Source: Mytilinidion resinicola
Taxonomy: Eukaryota; Ascomycota; Dothideomycetes; Mytilinidiales; Mytilinidiaceae
Length of the DNA stretch: 64,000 nucleotides
NCBI RefSeq assembly: GCF_010093595.1
Contig: NW_022985437.1
Location: 583,380-647,379 of the forward strand
Direction: 5' to 3'
This document shows, piece after piece, positions 10,172 through 19,814 of this stretch (positions within the stretch are counted from its first letter, which is position 1; every line of letters starts with the position of its first letter). Under the pieces are notes generated by a model. That model saw only the letters and a program-made list of their open reading frames with translations, did no database searches and was not told the DNA's origin. Position numbers and translations under genes: made by a program.

Positions 10172-11279
10172 ATGACATCAAACCAAGCCGCATGGCTTCA
10201 CAAAGCCAACACTTCCCTGGAGGTAGGCGAGGCACCCATGCCGACCGCCGGTCCCGACGAACTCGTTATTAGAAACGTTGCTGTTGCCATCAACCCCTTG
10301 GACACCCATATGCAGAAGGCCGGCGTCTTTGTTCAGCAGTGGCCCGCTATCTTTGGTTGCGACGTGGCCGGCGAAGTCTACGAAGTCGGATCAGAGGTGC
10401 ATGGGCGCTTCAAAAAGGGAGATCGCATCATCGGGTAAGGCACCTCAAGAGCTTGATGCCCCAACTAGCACACCTGGACTAATGATGGGATGATATAGAC
10501 ACGCGATTAACCTAGTTAGTGGTCGACCTCAGGATGGGGCGTATGCTCTGTACACGGTTGTGCCGGCGAACAAAGCTGCTATCCTCCCCGATACCATCTC
10601 GTTCACCGACGGGGTGGTAGTACCCTTTGCCTTGGAGGCGGCGGTATGCACGCTCTCGCTCAAGCAGCCTGGGACCGCAATGCCTGGCGTGGCTACACCT
10701 GCTCTCAGCTTGCCGTATCCCTCGCTGGAGCCCACCTCTTCAAACAAAACGCTCATCGTGTACGGCGGATCTTCTTCCGTCGGCTCCATGACAACCCAGC
10801 TAGCGACGGCAGCTGGTATCAAGGTTATATCTATTGCCAGCGCGCACAACTTCGACTTGTGCAAGACCTGCGGCGCGGCCGAGGTCTTCGACTACCACAA
10901 CCCTTCGTTCGTCGAGAGCGTTATCGAAGCAGTCGCCAAGTCCGGACAAGAATTCGTAGGCATCTTCGACGCTATTTCCACGCCCGACACATATGCGAAC
11001 GATCTTGCTATCCTCGCCAAACTAGGCGGAGGTCATCTGGCATGCGTTCATCCCCCGCCCGATAGCGTCCCGGAGAACGTAAAAGCGGGCATGATTTTTG
11101 CCGTGAATGATATTGCCACTCCCGTTTGGAGGGACTATGTAACGTCCGCATTGCAGGCGGGGAAGCTCAAGTGCCTTCCACCCCCGTCCGTCGTCGGGAA
11201 GGGCTTAGAGCAGATTCAAGAGGCGCTAAAGAAGTGCGAGACTGGTGTTAGTGCGACTAAACTTGTGGTAGATCTTTAG
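10172..11279 (+). CDS. Medium-chain dehydrogenase/reductase, trans-enoyl-reductase-like
   Basis: Two exons, 10172-10434 and 10499-11279, encode 347 aa; the 64-bp intron (GTAAGG ... TAG) restores DRIIGHAINLVSG. The N-terminal GroES-like domain (FGCDVAGEVYEVGSEV) is followed by a Rossmann NADPH-binding segment, YGGSSSVGSMTTQLA, and FDYHNPSFVESV. There is no zinc-ligand cysteine cluster, so it belongs with zinc-independent quinone/enoyl reductases of the MDR superfamily. Length is typical. Relatives of this type can be stand-alone partners of polyketide synthases, but there is no synthase in this window, so a general reductase role is equally likely. A TATA box lies 105 bp upstream. Confidence 0.88.
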
Positions 11280-11333
11280 TGAGCGGTATAATTTACATGC
11301 CAATTCAGCAAATTATTCGACAGCGTCCAATGT

Positions 11334-11524
11334 ACAGTCTCTCAGCCTTTATATCGTGTGAAATAATTCTCGTATAGGTGTGACGTGGCCTTGTAGGCGG
11401 CGTAGGTTTGCAAAATGGTAATAGACATGGTGTAACTCGACAGGGGTAGGACAGCTACGCTTGAGGTCTAATTCACAGTCTCTCGGCCTTGACCTTGTGT
11501 GAAATTACTCTTGTGTAGGCGTGA
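11334..11524. repeat. Direct repeat family A, two copies
   Basis: Copies at 11334-11383 and 11475-11524 begin ACAGTCTCTC and end in GTGTGA/GCGTGA, spaced 141 bp apart, with roughly three quarters identity by eye. Confidence 0.6.
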
Positions 11525-12168
11525 AATGCTTGATGAACGTAATGGGCCCCGTTGCAAATACTCACAGATCCAACCGCGTTCAATCACATTTGATAGCCGC
11601 GGAGGGGCCCCTTAGAGCGACATTTCGTCACAAATTCTCACCGATTTAACCGTGTAGATGGGAATCTAATAGATGCAGAGGGTACCCGACATGGTTTCTT
11701 TCAATCCCCAAAGCAACACGCTTTAAACCCCGTTCTAAGTCTAAAAATTTCTGACGCGAAGAAGAGTAGCTGAAGCGCCGCCGTGTAAGAAGTGGGTTGA
11801 TTTGTTACAAGTTCTTACGAAATCAACCGCGTGATAGAACTTTAATAGACACGACATGACCTGGAGGGTGTACGACACGTGGTTAGATTCTATTACAGAA
11901 GCAACGGGCTGTATATTAGACCATCGAGAGAAATATTCTTACGGCAAAGACGAGTAGCTGAAGCACCACCGTGCAAGATTTAGGTTGACCGGTTGCAATT
12001 TTTTACAGAATCAACCGCGTGAAACGAGATTTGGTGGATCAGGTCGTTGACAATTCGCACCATTTGGTACATAGACTTGCAAATCGAACCGCGTGAAATG
12101 AATTTCGATGGGCCTATAGGCTGCGAATAGACATGGTGTAATCATACATGGCTAGGACAGCTAGTCTT
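11420..12168. repeat. Direct repeat family B, two distant copies
   Basis: Copies at 11420-11462 and 12126-12168 share AATAGACATGGTGTAA and a following GGACAGCTA. They bracket the repeat field and could be the decayed ends of one inserted unit. Confidence 0.5.
11761..12033. repeat. Direct repeat family C, two copies
   Basis: Copies at about 11761-11844 and 11949-12033 share GAGTAGCTGAAGC, then CCGTG and ATCAACCGCGTGA, spaced 188 bp apart. Differences are mostly transitions, as expected from age or repeat-induced point mutation. Confidence 0.6.
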
Positions 12169-12257
12169 ACATGGGCAGCAATGTCATTTCTTAGTTGAGG
12201 CTTTCTCTCAGAAAGAGGAAACGTGACTTACCGGAATGATACATGCCCCTATCTATA

Positions 12258-12592
12258 TACACCGCTCTAGCCCAGCCTGAGGTGACCTCACGAGTTTACC
12301 AACCGTTGAAAATGCTAAGAGTCGGAGTTTTGATAACAGCACGAGACGCCTCATGTGGTGGCAGAGAGAATTAGTGGTAACGCATTGTTGTTAATATCAG
12401 AGGCATGTTCCTTAACTCTTAACCGTCTTTGAATCTATCGAGTTGCTTTGAGCACTCATGTGTACTCCGGTCTAACTCCGTCTGAGGTGGCCTCACGGCG
12501 TTACGAGATGATCAAAATGCTAAGATACAGATTTCTGGAGATAGCACGAGGCACCTCATGCAGTGATAGAGAGGTTTGGTAATCATATATCG
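12258..12592. repeat. Direct repeat family D, two copies of about 130 bp
   Basis: Copies at 12258-12388 and 12463-12592, offset 205 bp. They share CTGAGGTG.CCTCACG, AAAATGCTAAGA, TAGCACGAG or CAGCACGAG, and CACCTCATG or CGCCTCATG. The core GAGGTGACCTC is itself near-palindromic. The second copy ends 40 bp from the ThrRS stop codon. Confidence 0.65.
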
Positions 12593-12631
12593 TGCGTGTG
12601 TATTATTGGAGTGTCTAACCTATTGAACCAA

Positions 12632-14990
12632 TCAAACCTCAGTCACCATGCTCCTACTCTCCCGTAAGGCACACAGCTTCTGGATAGCTTCGTCGAGCGG
12701 CAAAACCGCTTGAGCCCCAGTAGAATCCCGAATGCGAATGCTCACTGAGCGATTTTCCATTTCTTGCGCACCTAGAACGAAGATGAAGTTGTATTGCAAC
12801 AATTGACCGTTGCGGACCTTCTTGTTCAGCGTGTTCGCTCCGAGGTCAACGTCGGCGTGTATCTCATGCGATCTCAGGATTGTATGAACCTCCTTCACGT
12901 AGTCTGAAGCCGACGACATTACCGGAATAATGAGGACTTGGCGAGGACTCAGCCAGAATGGCCATTTGCCGCCGAAATGTTCAGTGAGAATGGCAATGAA
13001 ACGTTCGAAACTGCCGCAGATAGCTCGATGAATCATAACGGGACGAGCATAGCCTGCGGCGGGCTCGTTCGTGGCAGCGGGCTGGACTGCTGAACCTGAA
13101 GCAGGAGCAGGAGTCGCTTCAGCACTCGCATCTGCTTCTTGAGCCTTTGGTTTTGCCGTGACCTCCGAGGTCATGTACTCGAGCTTGAAGCGCTGCGGTA
13201 GCTGGAAGTCGAGTTGGATAGTGGCGCACTGTCGAGATATTAATAGGATTGCGCGCGTCTGTGGCATGCCAGACTTACCTGGAATTGACGCTTAAGGGCG
13301 TCCATGATTGTGATGTCAATTTTGGGACCATAGAAAGCGCCATCGCCGGGGTTCAGTTCCCACTTGGCGTTTCCTTTGGCAGAAAACTCATCCAGTGCCC
13401 GAGCCAATTGTTGTTCGGCTAAATCCCAGGTTTCAATATCTCCCAGGAACTTGTCAGGTCTTGTAGACAGTTTCAACTTAAAAAGGAACCCAAAATTTCC
13501 ATAAACAACTTGCAGGAATTCAAAGAGTCCGGAGATTTCTTCGCTGACCTGAGCTTGGGTACAGAAGATATGGGAGTCGTCTTGCTGGAAGCGTCTCACT
13601 CGAGTGAGGCCCCCGAGAGCCCCAGAAGCTTCATTTCTATGCAAGATACCAAAGTCTGCCATGCGGATGGGTAGCTCGCGATAGCTGCGTTCTCGAAATC
13701 CGAAGATCAAGCAATGGCCTGGACAGTTCATGGGCTTCAGAGCCCACTGATCCTTTTCGACTTCAAAGGTGAACATGTCCTCGTGGTAATCTAAAATAAG
13801 TCAGTTCCAGACTGATAGACTGTGATCAATACGTAGTCAGGTCACTTACGCTGCCAATGCCCCGACTTCTTCCACAACTCAGAATTGTACATGTTGGGAG
13901 ATATGACCTCCTGGTATCCGCGTTTCCAGTACTCCGATCGAATAAATTTTTGAAGTGTGTTGTAAATTATAGTGCCATGAGGGAGGAAGAAGCAAGAGCC
14001 TGGCGAAAGTTCGTGGAAGAAGAAGAGCTCTTGCTCCTTTCCAATTTTGCGATGATCTCTCTTAGCAGCCTCCTCAAGGTACTTGAGATGCTCTGTAAGA
14101 AGCTTCTTGTCTGGAAAGGATATGCCATAGATCCGCTGGAGAGAAGGCCCCTTCGGGTCTCCCAAGAAGTATGATGCCGAGTGCTTCATAACCTGGAAAG
14201 CCTTTATTCGCCCAGTGTCAGGAACATGAGGACCTCGGCAAAGATCGATCAACGGGCCACAACGGTAGACTGTGGTGGACGTGCCGTCTGGGATCTTGTC
14301 CTTGATGATGTGCTGCTTGAAGGGGTTTGATTGAAACATCTCCAGGAGAGCTTCCTTGGTGAGAACGAGCCGCTCGAACTTCTGTCGTTCCTTGATGATT
14401 GACAATGAGAGGGCCGTAAGCGGCTCCCTGTCATCGTTGTGCACCGCTGCCTTCTCGGGTAATTCCATCTCGTAGTAGAAGCCCTCGTCTGTGGGTGGGC
14501 CAATGCAAAGATGACAACCAAATCGTCGCTCGGCAGCTTCTCCCAAGATGTGCGCCGACGAGTGCCAAAAGACCTTCTTTCCCTCCTCATTGTCGAAATC
14601 GAGGAACTCGAGTGAGGTGTCGGTCTCAAGCGGCCGCAATATGTCCCATAGCTCGCCATTGACCTTCGATATCACAGTACGGTCGAGCAGCGATTTGCTC
14701 AGTGACTTCGCGATCATCGCCGGTGTGGTCTCCCATGACTTTCCAACCTCAATTCGACCATCTGGCAGGGTGATCTTGATCGATTCGCGGGGCTTCTTGG
14801 CAACGTCGTCGTCATATTGAGCTTTGAGTTTCTCGAAGATAGCGATACGGTGGTCGAAGTAGGGCGGAGGAGGGCTAAGTTCGAGGGACTTGGATGCCCC
14901 GGGGCCGGGAGCCTTCTTGGGCTTTTTCTTCTGAGCAGGCTCAGCAGCCGGAGCCGGTGGCTGTTCGGCGCTGCGGTGAGGGAGGTCCAT
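12632..14990 (-). CDS. THS1: Threonyl-tRNA synthetase, cytosolic type
   Basis: Three exons (13850-14990, 13279-13790, 12632-13228) encode 749 aa. Joins restore SGHWQHYHEDMF and [19 protein letters not shown]. Domain order is a charged Lys/Ala/Pro N-terminal tail, TGS domain (about 70-135), second additional domain with [10 protein letters not shown], class II catalytic core with motif 2 [21 protein letters not shown], then an anticodon-binding domain ([16 protein letters not shown]). It charges tRNA-Thr with threonine. An in-frame TAA lies 12 nt upstream of the ATG, so the start is secure and no mitochondrial presequence is encoded in this exon. A low-complexity Ala/Pro/Glu insertion of about 35 residues follows KLEYMTSE inside the catalytic core. 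Three TGASTCA sites just upstream suggest amino-acid-starvation control. Confidence 0.96.
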
Positions 14991-15380
14991 GGTGTTGCTG
15001 GTTTAATTGCTCCAGCAGGCGTTAGTTAAAAACCATCGCGGGCGTGAGTCACTTCCAAGTGACTCAAGCCAGTGGTGGGGTGTTTGAAAACATCATGACT
15101 CAGCCGCCGCAGTGTAACTTTTAACCTCAGCTGCAGGTGGTTACCGTTACGTGTTCAGCCGAAAGACCATATTCACATATTCAAAGCAAAATCACGGACA
15201 CGCAAAGCATGATATGTAAAGTGTATCTAATTCGAATTATCCGAGCTGCACTCTATTACTAGAAATGACATCTCGGTGTACCACCTGCAGGTCCAAGAGC
15301 ATTACGGTCAGTGTTGTCAACGCCCAATGCTAAAGTTACGAATGAAAGAGCCAATGATGCTCGTGCGCCAATCGCATCCT
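14991..15380. other. ThrRS promoter and RVS167 3' flank
   Basis: 390 bp between two minus-strand genes. Contains three TGASTCA elements (separate entry). No gene seen. Confidence 0.6.
15045..15102. promoter_or_regulatory. Cluster of three Gcn4/CpcA-type TGASTCA elements
   Basis: TGAGTCA at 15045-15051 and TGACTCA at 15060-15066 form the arms of a perfect 10+2+10 palindrome (15045-15066). A third TGACTCA is at 15096-15102. They lie 55-112 bp upstream of the threonyl-tRNA synthetase ATG. Gcn4 of yeast and its orthologues CpcA/CPC1 bind this sequence and induce amino acid biosynthesis and several aminoacyl-tRNA synthetase genes, so cross-pathway control is the natural reading. Confidence 0.75.
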
Positions 15381-16970
15381 TTATGAATTAAGACGTACGT
15401 AATTCCCTAAAGCTAGTTAGAGGATTCACTCTTTACCGCAGATTATGGTCTTACCTGGAAATTGACCTTGCCGCCCATTGACCCTTCCAGTCCACCATTC
15501 CTGATCGTTTGAAGTCCTTGTTATGATCTCGATAACATCCCCGGTGGTGAAGCTCAGGTCACCCTCAGCTTGCGCCTCGTAATCATATAGAGCAGTCACC
15601 GTCTCTACGGCAGGGACGCCGCTAAGCCGCGACGGCTTGGGCTTTGGTGGAGGCGGTGCCGCACCCTTGGATTTCGCTGCAGCGCCCCAAGAGCTACCAG
15701 TGCTATTTGCACGGCCGACTCCGAATCCTCCAGCTGCAAAGGCAGGTGAAAGTGAGTTCTTCTCGGGATTTGGGCTGTATGGCGGGGGCGGAGTTTCAGT
15801 CGAATCCAAAGTTGACCGCCGTTGAGGGCCTGTTTTCCCTTCGATGGCGAGTTTGTTGCCATACTTCAGCTGCCCGGGTTTCCGGCCGCCTGTAGTCTTG
15901 TACTTTGTGATAGAGATAGCTTCCGCCTGCTCCTGAACGTCACCCCGCTTCTTCTCGAACGCTGCCTCGATATCAAGCGTCAAGTCGAAGTACCCGATGT
16001 CAATGCTCTGCATCTTCTCATGCAATGTGTAGAACACGTTCAGTTGCATGTAGTAGAAGGATTGGAAAAGGGGTCGGATGAACTCTCTCTCCAGCCGGAA
16101 AAGCTTGGGCAGTTCGTCCTTGAGCAAGTCGTTGAAGTAATTGAACTCCTGGGTGGCCTGTTCGACATCGTTCTCGGCCCTGTACATTGCCTTCTCGTCT
16201 TTGAGGGTCTTTTCCTTCTTGTCCTGCAACTTCTTCTGCGTCGCCCGATGGCGATCGTAGTCAAGTTGCTTGTGGTCACGTTTCACGGCCACCTTTCGAA
16301 TAACCTTGATGATCTCCAAGAGTTCATCCGCAGGTCGTATTACCCTAGTTTCGATCATCTCCAGTTCTGGCTGGAGAGTTTCTTGGAGGTCGCGGACGAT
16401 GGCCTCGTACTCCTCACACGCTCTTATGCCCTCAGGGTTTCCCTCTTGCACGAACGAGTCTGGATCCGACATGCGGCCGGATATAGGCTTATAGATCTCG
16501 GCGCATGCCTTGGAGAACTCGATCTGGTGGGTGAGCATTCCTAGCAACAAAGTCAGATATGTACGGTGGCGCCAAGTTGGGCTACAGACCATTTATGGCG
16601 TCGAAGTACCTAGGATATGTTAGAGCGCGCAGGCCACTGCCGTGTTTGGAGGCTCACTTTTTCGATTCATCGTGTAGTCTCTTCGTCTCCTTCTCCAACT
16701 CCTGGAAGCGTCTCTCGGCATCCGTGTAGACGGCATCCTTTGTGTTGTCGCCCTACCCCACATTCACGATCAGCTGAGGCTCAACTGGCGATGCCGGATG
16801 TCGTCGCGATGCGCAACGGCAGCAGAGGGAGGCGATCATACAAGGTTAAAGCGCTGCTTGATAGTTTGAGGCGCCTATGCATGCCGAGTTAGCCAGCGTC
16901 CGCAAGAGTTGTGGTCTCTAGGCAGAGTACGAACCCGAGTGACGCTCTTCGTGAGGCCCTTCCAACTCAT
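15381..16970 (-). CDS. RVS167: Rvs167-type amphiphysin, N-BAR plus SH3 protein
   Basis: Six exons (16935-16970, 16842-16874, 16658-16752, 16590-16609, 15455-16540, 15381-15406) sum to 1296 nt, 431 aa. The start MSWKGLTKSVTR and then APQTIKQRFNL match the fungal family N-terminus. Exon 4 is only 20 nt (KYFDAING across both junctions), and the last exon gives FPGNYVRLNS, completing the SH3 domain. The BAR domain spans about residues 14-240 with long charged helices; a Gly/Pro/Ala/Ser linker with PPPPKPKP follows; the SH3 (ALYDYEAQAEGDLSF, WWTGRVNGRQGQFPGNYV) ends the protein. It bends membranes and binds Pro-rich actin regulators at endocytic sites. Two donors are weak (GTTCGT after exon 1, GTCTGT after exon 4). 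It is divergent from NFS1. Confidence 0.93.
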
Positions 16971-17481
16971 TGGTCTTTGTGGGTGTCGCAGCGACGGCAG
17001 ATGGGCTATAGTGGCAAGTTGAATATGCTGGATACTGTGGATAGAGGGGGGTTGAGGTGCTGTCTGGGAGTAGTGGGTGAGGTTTTGGGGAAGTCCGGGC
17101 TCTTTGAAGCCGTCGATGACATATGACGAAGGCAGATGTGGCTTAGCCAAGGGCACAAGGTCAAAATGCAGGGCGGCGGCTGGGCAGCGGCAAGCGTGGT
17201 GCTTTTTCTTCACTAACGCAACAGCTGTACATTTAGACAGCTTGAAAGCGAGCGTTTACAATGCACGAGACCGCAGGCCGCATGCGCAGAGAGCGATCAG
17301 ACACAAGGTTCGCCCTCATTCGTGTTCGGACTTCTTTCGTCCTGTTTGCGGAGATGCCGGCGAGCCCGCCGCGCTAAGTGAAATCTCCATATCTGATAAC
17401 CACCGCCAACCGAGGAGGCAAATCACCACCACTCCTCCATCAACCACCCTCCTACCACCCTCTAGGTTTTTTCCTTTCATC
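16971..17481. other. Bidirectional promoter between RVS167 and NFS1
   Basis: 511 bp separate the two divergent ATGs. The NFS1 side has a CT-rich leader from about 17400. No TATA element of good quality was noticed and no other gene is seen. Confidence 0.6.
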
Positions 17482-19265
17482 ATGTCTAATATTGCGCCAT
17501 CAGCAGCGAGGCAGGCCCTCCGTGTCTGCTCACGGCGACACCCATCTAGCTCGCTTTCCCGCTTCGCGCCCCGAGCCGCCACTGGATACCATGGACGAAG
17601 CTATGTCACAGAGACGAAGCCAGTCAATGCCACCATCAACGTTGACACGACCATCAAGGCAGAGCGGGAGGCGTTCATGAAGGAGACGGGGAGCAAGCCC
17701 GCCCATGAGATCATGCCAACCACTGGGCTCGGTGCTGATGCCATGCTGAGTCCCACGGCAGGTAAATTTCTCCGCCCAGCATCGGTTAACAAATGTCGGT
17801 AGCTGATTTACGACAGGTATATTGAAACAAGCAAGTATCATAGACGAAGGCACACGCCCCATTTATCTAGACATGCAAGCAACGACTCCGATGGATCCCC
17901 GAGTTGTCGATGCAATGCTGCCATACATGACGGGGATGTACGGCAACCCCCACTCGAGGACCCATGCGTACGGATGGGAGGTTGACAAGGCGGTTGAGCA
18001 AGCACGAGAGCACATTGCCAGCCTCATTGGCGCCGACCCGAAGGAAATTATATTCACCAGTGGCGCAACAGAGAGCAACAACATGAGCATCAAAGGCGTC
18101 GCCAATTTTTTCATGCGAAATGGCAAGAAGAAGCACGTCATCACTTGCCAGACGGAGCACAAATGCGTACTCGATAGTTGTCGCCATTTGCAAGACGATG
18201 GAGTAGAAGTAACATACCTGCCCGTGCAGAACAACGGTTTAGTCGACATGGCACAGCTAGAAGCCGCGATACGGCCAGACACCTGTCTGGTTAGCATAAT
18301 GACAGTAAACAACGAAATCGGCGTGCTCCAGCCGATTGACGAGATTGGAAAGCTTTGCCGATCTAAGAAAATCTTCTTCCACACGGATGGCGCACAGGCG
18401 GTCGGAAAAATTCCACTCGACGTGAACAAGTCAAACATAGACCTCATGTCTATATCTGGGCACAAGATATACGGGCCTAAAGGCATTGGCGCATGCTATG
18501 TCCGCAGGAGGCCACGAGTCAGACTCGATCCAATCATTAGTGGAGGTGGCCAAGAACGCGGGCTGAGAAGTGGAACTTTAGCTCCATCACTGGTTATTGG
18601 GTTTGGCGAGGCGGCGCGAATCTGCAAAGAAGAGATGGCAGTAAGTTCGACCATTCCTTCGCTTCTGAATTCCTTTATGATTATTCGCTTTTACACATGC
18701 ATGGCTTTCTGAGTGCCTGGATGTGAGCTACTATGGCCGTCTGGGCGCGATAATGTCACACAGCAAGACCTATGAATTGGAGATATATTCCCTGAACAGA
18801 ATGAACGGATAAACATCCGGATCAGATGCTGACTAGAAGTAGTACGATTCGAAACGTATTGCCGCGCTCTCACAGCGGCTCCTCAGCGGTCTTCTATCTC
18901 TTGAACACACGACCCTCAACGGAGATGCTGCGCGCCATTATCCCGGCTGCGTGAATGTCTCATTTGCCTATGTCGAAGGAGAGTCACTACTCATGGCTTT
19001 GAAAGATATTGCTCTCTCATCGGGAAGTGCATGCACATCGGCCTCGCTCGAGCCGAGCTATGTACTAAGAGCCCTCGGAAGCAGCGACGAGAGCGCCCAT
19101 AGCAGCATTCGGTTTGGTATTGGCCGATTTACCACCGAAGCCGAGATCGACTACGTTCTCAAGGCTGTAAGCGAAAGGGTCAGCTTCTTGAGGGAGCTTA
19201 GCCCGCTATGGGAGCTGGTTCAGGAAGGTGTTGATCTCAACACCATTGAATGGAGCCAGCATTGA
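17482..19265 (+). CDS. NFS1: Cysteine desulfurase, mitochondrial
   Basis: Three exons (17482-17761, 17817-18640, 18843-19265) encode 508 aa. The N-terminus ([20 protein letters not shown]) is rich in Arg/Ser and lacks acidic residues, fitting a mitochondrial presequence. The PLP enzyme core starts at [22 protein letters not shown]. The PLP-binding lysine lies in [10 protein letters not shown] near residue 310, and the persulfide-forming cysteine in [16 protein letters not shown] near residue 432. It takes sulfur from cysteine for Fe-S cluster assembly and tRNA thiolation, working with Isd11 and Isu1. Intron 2 (202 bp) is long for this genome; its AG acceptor directly before TACGATTCG keeps [13 protein letters not shown]. 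The C-terminal [21 protein letters not shown] is the typical Nfs1 end. Confidence 0.97.
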
Positions 19266-19814
19266 GGCCCCGAAGTACTCGTAACGAACAGGCGTGATAT
19301 GGGCTTGGATTATTTTGTTTTCCTGGGAGCTCCCGGGCGAAATGGACACTCGGACGTCCAAATGTGTATACTATCACTCTTTATTTTCATTCGCCGAAAC
19401 TACATGGTTACGCGATGGAGCAAATAATGGACTACCTTTGTAGCGCCCACTCTTTGGGGATAATAGGAAGATATCCGCTCTTGACAAACTTAACTTCTGA
19501 TTACTTGTGAGCCTCTAATGAAATTTCGAAGTATAAAGCATTTTGAAAGCCTAACACTGTTACAAATGAAGTTGAACCATCCGTGCCCACAGGTGACGAT
19601 ACGAAGGCTCGGCGAAGTGGGGGAGCCTTGTTCACCTTCCAATTAACTTTGACCTACTTCATAGAACACCACCTCAACTACATTCTCTGCGCAAGCCAAC
19701 CCGACAAAGACAAGGCTTAAACTCGGCGACCTCAAAACAAGCACTATTCTTTGTAGTTCCCTATGGACTGTCGAACCTCACGCGCGACAGTCGTTCTTGA
19801 GCCTGGGTCGCAAT
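19266..19814. other. Intergenic region between NFS1 and VPS23
   Basis: 549 bp between two plus-strand genes. It contains the NFS1 3' flank and the VPS23 promoter. No gene or repeat recognised. Confidence 0.6.

Larger units (their letters stand above)
11280..12631. other. Repeat-rich intergenic region
   Basis: 1.35 kb between a plus-strand and a minus-strand 3' end. At least four families of diverged direct repeats are interleaved here (listed separately). The short string AACCGCGT recurs in degenerate form at about 11573, 11649 (AACCGTGT), 11825, 12014 and 12088. There is no open frame of substance. It looks like decayed repeat or transposon material. Confidence 0.55.

Noticed and set aside
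15822..16544. 240-codon plus-strand frame across RVS167
   Set aside because: Antisense to the BAR domain, Leu/Val-rich from the complement of charged codons; no independent support.
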